From Eucalyptus grandis (Eukaryota > Streptophyta > Magnoliopsida > Myrtales > Myrtaceae), in contig NC_052615.1 of NCBI RefSeq assembly GCF_016545825.1, forward strand, positions 24,048,520-24,112,519: a stretch of 64,000 nucleotides of DNA, written 5' to 3'. Below, piece after piece: positions 57,916 through 64,000 of the stretch. The number at the start of each line of letters is the position of its first letter. Position 1 is the stretch's first letter. The notes under the pieces were generated by a model that saw nothing but the letters and a program-made list of their open reading frames with translations, was not told where the DNA came from and searched no databases. The position numbers were made by a program, and so were the translations under genes.

Positions 57916-60900
57916 ATGTCCAAGAGCTCAGAGAAAGAGATTGTTATGTTTTCACACTTTGGTGTTTACTTTCCCTTGTTCCTGGTGTATGAAATTTAAT
58001 TATTTTCTTTTCTGCGGTATTGTTTACCTTATGATTGGCAAAATGTCATGGCGGGTCACCAACCTGATCCCACCTTGGGGATGGCCGGCCCGTTTGTCCC
58101 AAAGGACAGGACTCGGACGAACCCCAACACCAACCCCCCCGGGGGCATTCCTTGCTATTCTGCACCTCTCGCATGTCACATGAGAAATTATTGGCTGACT
58201 CAACAATTTGACTGGAAATGGTTAAGTTTTTCGACGGTTTAATATTTACCTTATTTTTAATTACTCGATTGGATCTTATGTATGATAAAACACAGGATCA
58301 TAATTCGACGGATTTCTTGTCAGGCAAACGGTATTTGGGCCCATAAGATGCTCAAAAACGGCGTGAGATGGCTTCAGTTCGAAATTTCGTCCATTACATT
58401 ACAGTTCCATATCAAGTCATCTTGTCCCTATCCGAACCAAACCTAAGGAAGAGAAAGAGGGCGTTTAGGCGTCGAGGGATGATAGTGAGCAATGCTGTCG
58501 GCAGCAGTGAGGTGGTCTGAGGCGGCGGGAACGGTGGTAGGTAGTAGGGGATGGTGGTGGTCGACTTGGGTTGTGGTGTTGGTTCTGTCGGTGTTGTGGG
58601 GCTAGAGTCTCTTGGGGATTTCTTCACTAGATGGCCTTTTAATCGTTCTAGCCAGGCTGAGGTATGAGATATGTATTTTAAAAAGTAGACCTAATGCTTT
58701 CAGCGAAGGGTGAAAATTCACGTATTTTTCCTAATATTCTTGTCATACTAATTTTAATAGGGATATTAACCAAATAAGCCATAAACCCATTGTACATATA
58801 TTGTATCAGTCATAAAATTTTTAATTTGTCCAATTTAATTTTAAATCTTTGACGATTTACTTACTGATTCTTTCTGAGTATCATGGACCCTAATGTTTTC
58901 CTCCCACTAATTCAAACGTGTTGGTCGTAACAAGTGTCCCCACCTACCTACTCCAACAACCCAAGACATGGCAAGGTAACGATTAGCTCGACTTGGAAAC
59001 ATAGATAAAGAAATCGATGTACATGGGCAAAGAAACGTCCAACTACAACAAATTGGGTCACCGAACGCAATTTCAAGGCATTAAAATACGATGTTGGATC
59101 TGTTTTTCCGGACGCTGGTCGTCTAAACAACAAAAGGGACATCGCCAAACAAGAACAACTACATGATTAGTGGTGCAGTAGCGCGTGACATCGTACTTTA
59201 GTCTCTTAATGGTACTGATGAATTTGCTGTTGTTGGATGCTGATTTGGGCCGTCCGGATTGTGCATGAACTTCATCTTCACACAATAGATGAAACCTATA
59301 GGCTTTGGAAGAAAATAAATAGGACAGGAAGAGTGACAATACTTTGGAAATTACACGAGAAATTGGTAGATTAATGCAAAAACTCGAAGAAATATTTATG
59401 GAAATTAACAGAGGTCTCATGAAAGAGGCCTTGTTTTTTATTTTCATTACCCAACTGTACCGTCACATGACAAGTCTGCAAATTTTCACCAGATTTGATC
59501 TAATATAATATAAGATTTACCTACCCATGAAAATCAAGTGTATCCACTGAAGTCCGAGGGACAAATTGTTTTTCTAAGTAGGAATTGCTTCATTTTTTAA
59601 CTAATTTAAGTGAGGTTGATTTTTTTTTTTGTCTTTTCATAATTAATATTTTAATGTGAGCAACGAAGTTGTGAATTGCTATTCACCAACAATGAACAAC
59701 TTGGGCACGGCACTGAATCCGTTTGAGGTTACTTGTGTCGCTCGTTAATTGGAACTTGGAAACATTGTACGAACGGCATTGTTAGTCACATGAAGAAAAG
59801 ATGTGGACCGGAACTCACGTTAGTGCTAAACGGAAGGACAAGTCATCTAACTATCCCCGCTTACGGCGTGCAAATTACTTATTCTATCAAGAATTTAGTG
59901 CTTGAAGATCAGAAAAAAGAAAGAAAGGATCGGTAGATAAACTGTTTTGCGCACGGAAAAGAAAAATTCAAAGTAATTCGTAATTTTGGAAAATGAATTG
60001 TGTCATCACTTTTCTTTTATATCGATAGGATGTTCAGTAGTTTTTTGACATTCGATTATTTCCCATATGATATCACGCTTGCCTCTTAAACACTGATAAT
60101 ATTATGCTCCTGAGAATGGCTTCAAGAGAATGCGCAAGTGTGTTGATTTGAATTCAGACCTAAGTAAGAAAGATGAATACGCCTACTATCCCTGCAGTTC
60201 TCAGGATTTAAAATAATTTTATTGTTAGCCAAAGAAAAAAAATGTCATAAAAATAGTTGATGCTGATAGGAGTGTCGTCGGATGCGAGGTAGAAAGGGGC
60301 ATCTGACTTGCCAACCCTCTTTAACAAAATTTTAAGAACAATGACTCGGATGCCGGGGAAAGAAGGGCGACGTACTAGCTTTATTCCACGCATCCTTCTC
60401 TTATGTTTAAAGCACTCTATATACTTCATACCATAGAATATAAACACAGAACAGGAGCATCCGATCATGTCCGATGATAAAGGTTAAAAGCACGTAGATA
60501 TGAGAATTTGTCAGGCTATTTGAGTGCATTTGTTTCAAGTATGAGATTAAACTTACTAGGGTTCGCAAAAATAGATTAGAGATTATGTGCAAAAGATAAA
60601 TGATAGAATCGAAAAACTTTGCTCGAATAAAAATTAAAATTGTTTCATCTACCTATATCGCAATGCCCATGCAAACGACGGGATCGCTTGTTAATGACAA
60701 CATAGAAAATGGAAATTCATCTAGAATCTTAGCTCAAGAGATTATTTGACAAATTATGTATCTAAGCGCTTCGATTGATAACTCTCAAATGCTCATGTGC
60801 TCTGGATGTATGCAAGTCTAATGCATCACGATCTTTTCCGAAAGCCGAAAGCCAATAACAGAAGCAAAAGTACTCGTCACCTCCTTTACCAATAATACGG

Positions 60901-61030
60901 TTTACTGAAACAAAGCTGATCTCAGTAGCAAATTGAACCATGCCAAAAATAATTTAAATGGGGAGAAATTAAATTAGTGACAATACTAAATCATTTTCGG
61001 CATAATCAACGTTTAGTTAAGCTATGTCGC
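57916..61030. other. Gene-poor stretch between pseudogene 2 and the RING-H2 gene
   Basis: No recognisable gene was seen. Notable pieces are a GC-rich block at about 58,040-58,190, a G/T-rich block at 58,480-58,610, and minus-strand open frames at 59,073-59,447 (124 codons) and 60,208-60,468 (86 codons) without any family I recognise. Confidence 0.4.
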
Positions 61031-61468
61031 CTACCGAGAATTCTCACCCGGAACCACAACTCCCTTCCCAAAAAAGCTCTGCGAGAACAACAGGAAACCG
61101 AGGATCACGCCACTGCTCGGCCCATGTCCGCCCTCGTGATGCGGAGGACTGACCCCGGCAACGCGGCTCCGGCAGAGAGGACATGTGGAGCGGCGCTTGA
61201 ACCATACGTCGATGCACTCAGCGTGGAAGCAGTGGCCGCATCCCTGCAAATTCCGGTAGCGCTCACCGGCGGCGACTTCATGCAGACATACCGTGCAGTA
61301 CGGAGGAGCTTGATGTCCCCGGCAAAGAGTGAGAGCCGGAGGGTACTGGCTCCATCGGAACGTGCTGGCGCAGAGACGGACGAGGAAGACGATGACAGTC
61401 ACGACGGCTGATGCGGCTTTGTCAAGAACCGTCCTCGCTGTAGCATTGAGCTTGGGAATGCTCGCCAT
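61031..61468 (-). CDS. Small membrane-anchored RING-H2 protein, probable E3 ubiquitin ligase
   Basis: A single uninterrupted frame of 145 codons with ATG at 61,468 and TAG at 61,031. Residues 18-34 form one hydrophobic helix (SAVVTVIVFLVRL), a probable membrane anchor. The RING-H2 finger spans 58-99: C58-x2-C61, C77-G-H79, H82, C85, C96-x2-C99, with the conserved Trp after the sixth ligand (IDVW) and Pro in CPLCR. Such fingers bind two zinc ions and recruit an E2 enzyme to transfer ubiquitin. A second hydrophobic patch lies at about 120-139. The layout is like short ATL/RHA-type plant proteins, but the GLD motif that defines ATLs was not seen between helix and finger, so I do not assign a symbol. 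The intronless structure fits the family. The substrate cannot be inferred. A (GA)n tract lies five bases upstream of the ATG. Confidence 0.85.
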   Translation of the reverse strand: MASIPKLNATARTVLDKAASAVVTVIVFLVRLCASTFRWSQYPPALTLCRGHQAPPYCTVCLHEVAAGERYRNLQGCGHCFHAECIDVWFKRRSTCPLCRSRVAGVSPPHHEGGHGPSSGVILGFLLFSQSFFGKGVVVPGENSR

Positions 61469-61470
61469 GT

Positions 61471-61473
<3 letters not shown>

Positions 61474-61511
<38 letters not shown>
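61474..61511. repeat. (GA)n tract in the RING-H2 leader
   Basis: About 19 GA units (CT on the plus strand) end five bases before the start codon on the minus strand, so they must lie in the 5' untranslated region or core promoter. Confidence 0.95.
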
Positions 61512-61512
<1 letters not shown>

Positions 61513-62785
61513 ACTTTAAGGGGATTAGGTTGGCGTTTTCTATGCTTGCAAGCGTATATAGTGGATTCCTCTCAACGCACTCTACTCTTTGGATGACGAA
61601 AATATACAGCTAAATCTCAACAACACCATGGACCATTTTGACGTGTAGTCATGAGCAATTATTATAAGTGTGTTTGTTTTACATAATAAATTAAATCTAG
61701 ACCATTAAATATAATGAGTTTTATCACATCTAACAGTCGAGATTAAATTTAATATGTGTACCTGATTCATGAAATATTTTCTCGTTAAGTCATAAATCCA
61801 TTAGCCTTTCTTTTGTTTTTTCCCCATTTTCACAATGGCTTCAAAGGCTTAATTGGACAAGCGATACCATGCTAGCAAGTGAGATGGTACAAACTTTATG
61901 TTTGTCATAATTTACCAATTTGTGATTTTTTGTGATATTAATTTAATTTAATGGAAATTAAAAAAGAGCAATTTTTTTTTTTACAAATGTGCCATTTTTT
62001 AGGGTTTTGGTGGTAAAAAATTAATCTGGACTAAATTTATTATAAATGTACCAGTTTGGATTTTTGTGGTCAAAAGATTAATTTGAGGTATATTTGTCAC
62101 AAGGATATCAATTTAGGATTTTTTTTATTGCATTAACCCTTTTTTGTTTGGGCTGTGGTTGATATTCTCTTGATATTTGATGAATTACCAAATAGTAGGG
62201 AGCTATCCAACTTACAGTGACATTAAACAAAATGATGATCAAGAAGAAAGGATTTGAGAATCTGGATCTTCATAATGCATTGAATTCTCTACACCTTCCT
62301 TTCCCCTGTTGTATTTCCCTCTCTTTCTCACTCAAGCCAATAAGCTGAGAATGTATGACCTGAATGTATATGGATGTACATATTTCCATTGTTGTTCCTA
62401 ATTTACGGGAAGTTACCTGAATAGGCTGGCTTTCATTGTCCGAAACACAGAACGTGGCAGACTTGCTAACAGAACCTTCTAGTATTATACTATTAGGAAC
62501 TTAGAAGTAAAGTCATTCGCAATGCGAAGTCATGCAAGAAAAGCCCTTAATTGAAATTTTTCTTCGCACAGATGAATGATGGTGACATGTGTGCACTTAG
62601 ATATTCCTACCATGATAGTGCATACATATGATACTCAAGAAGGGTGCTTGCTAAATGAGACCTTTCTTCTGACAGCATCTGCAATAAAACTCCGTAAAAA
62701 TTTCTGTGCATGACAAAATCCCCTATCTACTTCCTCCTGGCAGCAATCTATCGTTGTCTGCGCTTTCCGTATTTTAGATTCCTTT
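61512..62785. other. Spacer between RING-H2 gene and LINE
   Basis: This includes the RING-H2 promoter side. AT-rich DNA without a recognisable gene. The phrases 'tgtgccattttttagggttttggtgg', in parts, and 'atttgtcac' near 61,980-62,110 repeat loosely. Confidence 0.4.
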
Positions 62786-64000
62786 TTTTTTTGGTAAAGG
62801 TAAGATAAATAATAAGAAAAGCCAAATGTACAAAAGATCTCGTCACCAGAACTTGCACTCCAAATGTAGTAACAAAAGAAGTGGAAGGGTGACGAGATGC
62901 AAAAAGCCGAGAGCGGCACAACAACTACAACAACAAGGCCAAACTAAGCACGACTAGCTCGACCAGCTATCAAGCGAAGACAAAAAACAAAGAGGAGGCC
63001 ATCGTCTGATCTAGGACCTAAGGGTCCCCATTGAAAATAATCGGGTCTAGACTCCAACTTCTCTGCAGCCTTCTTTTCTGAAATTGTCTTCAACGTTCTG
63101 AAGGTGATAGCCTTGTCGCGAACCACTTTAAAGAGGTGGTTTTAATGGCCGGAATAGAGAGAGGCTGGTCTCTAAAGATGATGGCATTCCTATTTTTCCA
63201 AATGATATGACACAGCGCGCCAAATGAAAAACGGGCTATGCACTTATAGAAATCTTTCCCCATCAAATAGGTAGTTGCCCATCTGAAATTCTCCCCCCAA
63301 CCTCTGTTGCGCCGGGGTAAATTGCATCGGACGCCCAAAAGAAGGCAACACTAGCCGTGACACAGCGGTCAAAAAACAAGTGGTCAAGAGAGTCGGGCAC
63401 ATTCTTGCAAAATGCACAGGTAGCATTTCCAATAATACCATAGGCCAAAAGTAGATCCTGGGTTGGAAGCCTACGTCTGGCCATGAGCCAAAGATTGAGC
63501 TGATATCGAGGCACTATGGCGTTGTCCCATACAAAGGAGTACCAGTGGACCCGTGTCTTCTTCTTCCTGATGAAGTTCCACGCCGATGCCATAGTGAATT
63601 GGCCCGAAGAGCTTCCTCGCCAACAGCAACGATCCGGGTCATTCGTCAGGGTCGGAAGAGGTTGCCCCCACGATTGAAGCACCAATCTAAGAGCTTGGCC
63701 AGCATCTGAGAAGAGGTCAGCAACACAAGCTTGTCTAGAGAGCCCTGAGCTATAGATAAGAGAGTCTGAAAAGAACAGGTTCAAGGGCCCTCTAGGATGC
63801 CAGTTGTCAAACCACAGAGAGGTTGTTTGGCCATCGCCAATTTTCTAGACGAAGGCCATCCTAAAATTCCTTCTTAGGGTCAACAAGCTCTTCCAGGCCC
63901 AGGAGCCAGAAGTTGGCTTCCTAGCAACCCAAAAATTCTTGTTTTTTAAGAACGTGGAATGGACCCATCTACACCATAGCGCTTCCTTGTCGGAGAACAA
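62786..64000 (-). pseudogene. 3' end of a LINE (non-LTR retrotransposon), RT C-terminal part
   Basis: Reading leftwards from the window edge, the minus strand gives WCRWVHSTFLKNKNFWV, SWAWKSLLTLRRNF, a stop, then KIGDGQTTSLWFDNWHPRGPL, the standard sequence downstream of the RT palm in plant LINEs. The open part 63,263-63,784 carries the zinc-binding RT domain (FVWDNAIVPRYQLNLWLMAR, RRLPTQDLL, C-x2-C and LDHLFFD). After a frameshift near 63,300 it continues with LCHIIWKNRNAIIFRD to 63,090. An A run at 62,786-62,796 (T on the plus strand) is the poly(A) tail and marks the 3' end. Endonuclease and RT core lie right of the window. The stop and frameshift mark a dead copy. Confidence 0.85.

Noticed and set aside
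57587..57992. 131-codon frame as an independent protein
   Set aside because: It is exon 5 of CER1-like pseudogene 2 followed by frameshifted sequence.
58412..58627. Proline- and threonine-rich minus-strand frame
   Set aside because: It comes from a G/T-rich low-complexity block; no signal of a real gene.
60977..61411. 144-codon plus-strand frame
   Set aside because: It is the antisense shadow of the RING-H2 gene.

Overview
This window is plant nuclear DNA, most likely from a woody dicot. The evidence is the intron-rich genes with GT-AG sites, the land-plant wax gene CER1, and dense plant-type Ty3/gypsy, Ty1/copia, LINE and hAT remnants. Family-level placement (for example Myrtaceae) is only a guess. 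Three things dominate: nested retrotransposons (about 1-31,500), a small tandem cluster of CER1-like alkane-forming wax genes (about 32,459-57,915), and a RING-H2 gene followed by a LINE tail (61,031-64,000).

Region 1-26,644 reads as one old Tat/Ogre-type Ty3/gypsy element carrying two nested insertions. Its 5' LTR runs off the left edge and is split by a 3.28-kb solo LTR (207-3488, TSD acaaa). Next come a PBS-like site, a decayed gag region, then reverse transcriptase, RNase H, a second RNase H and integrase (to 11,460), and a 3' untranslated part with a 31-bp minisatellite. The 3' LTR (14,177-14,334 plus 22,425-26,644) is split by a chromovirus/Tekay-like element (14,335-22,424) that kept long LTRs, PBS, PPT, gag, protease and the integrase tail but lost RT and RNase H. 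The Tat element itself seems to sit in or beside an Athila-like pol remnant (26,645-29,237). A reverse-oriented LTR fragment and a copia gag relic follow.

Region 32,459-57,915 holds three CER1-like copies in the same orientation. The first (32,459-35,376) is a pseudogene with exons 2-3 only. The second (39,313-48,158) is intact: ten exons, 627 codons, all histidine boxes, TATA box and poly(A) signal. Its intron 6 is a GC-AG intron, and a solo LTR lies just upstream of its promoter. The third (50,557-57,915) is a pseudogene with exons 2-5, swollen by a 2.2-kb solo LTR with TSD gtagg and a 930-bp hAT-type element with an 8-bp TSD.

Region 57,916-64,000 contains one intronless membrane-anchored RING-H2 gene on the minus strand, with a (GA)n tract directly upstream of its start codon, and the 3' end of a LINE with poly(A) tail. 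Only the CER1-like gene and the RING-H2 gene look functional. No RNA genes or CRISPR arrays were seen. All coordinates and splice sites were read by eye; no alignment was computed.
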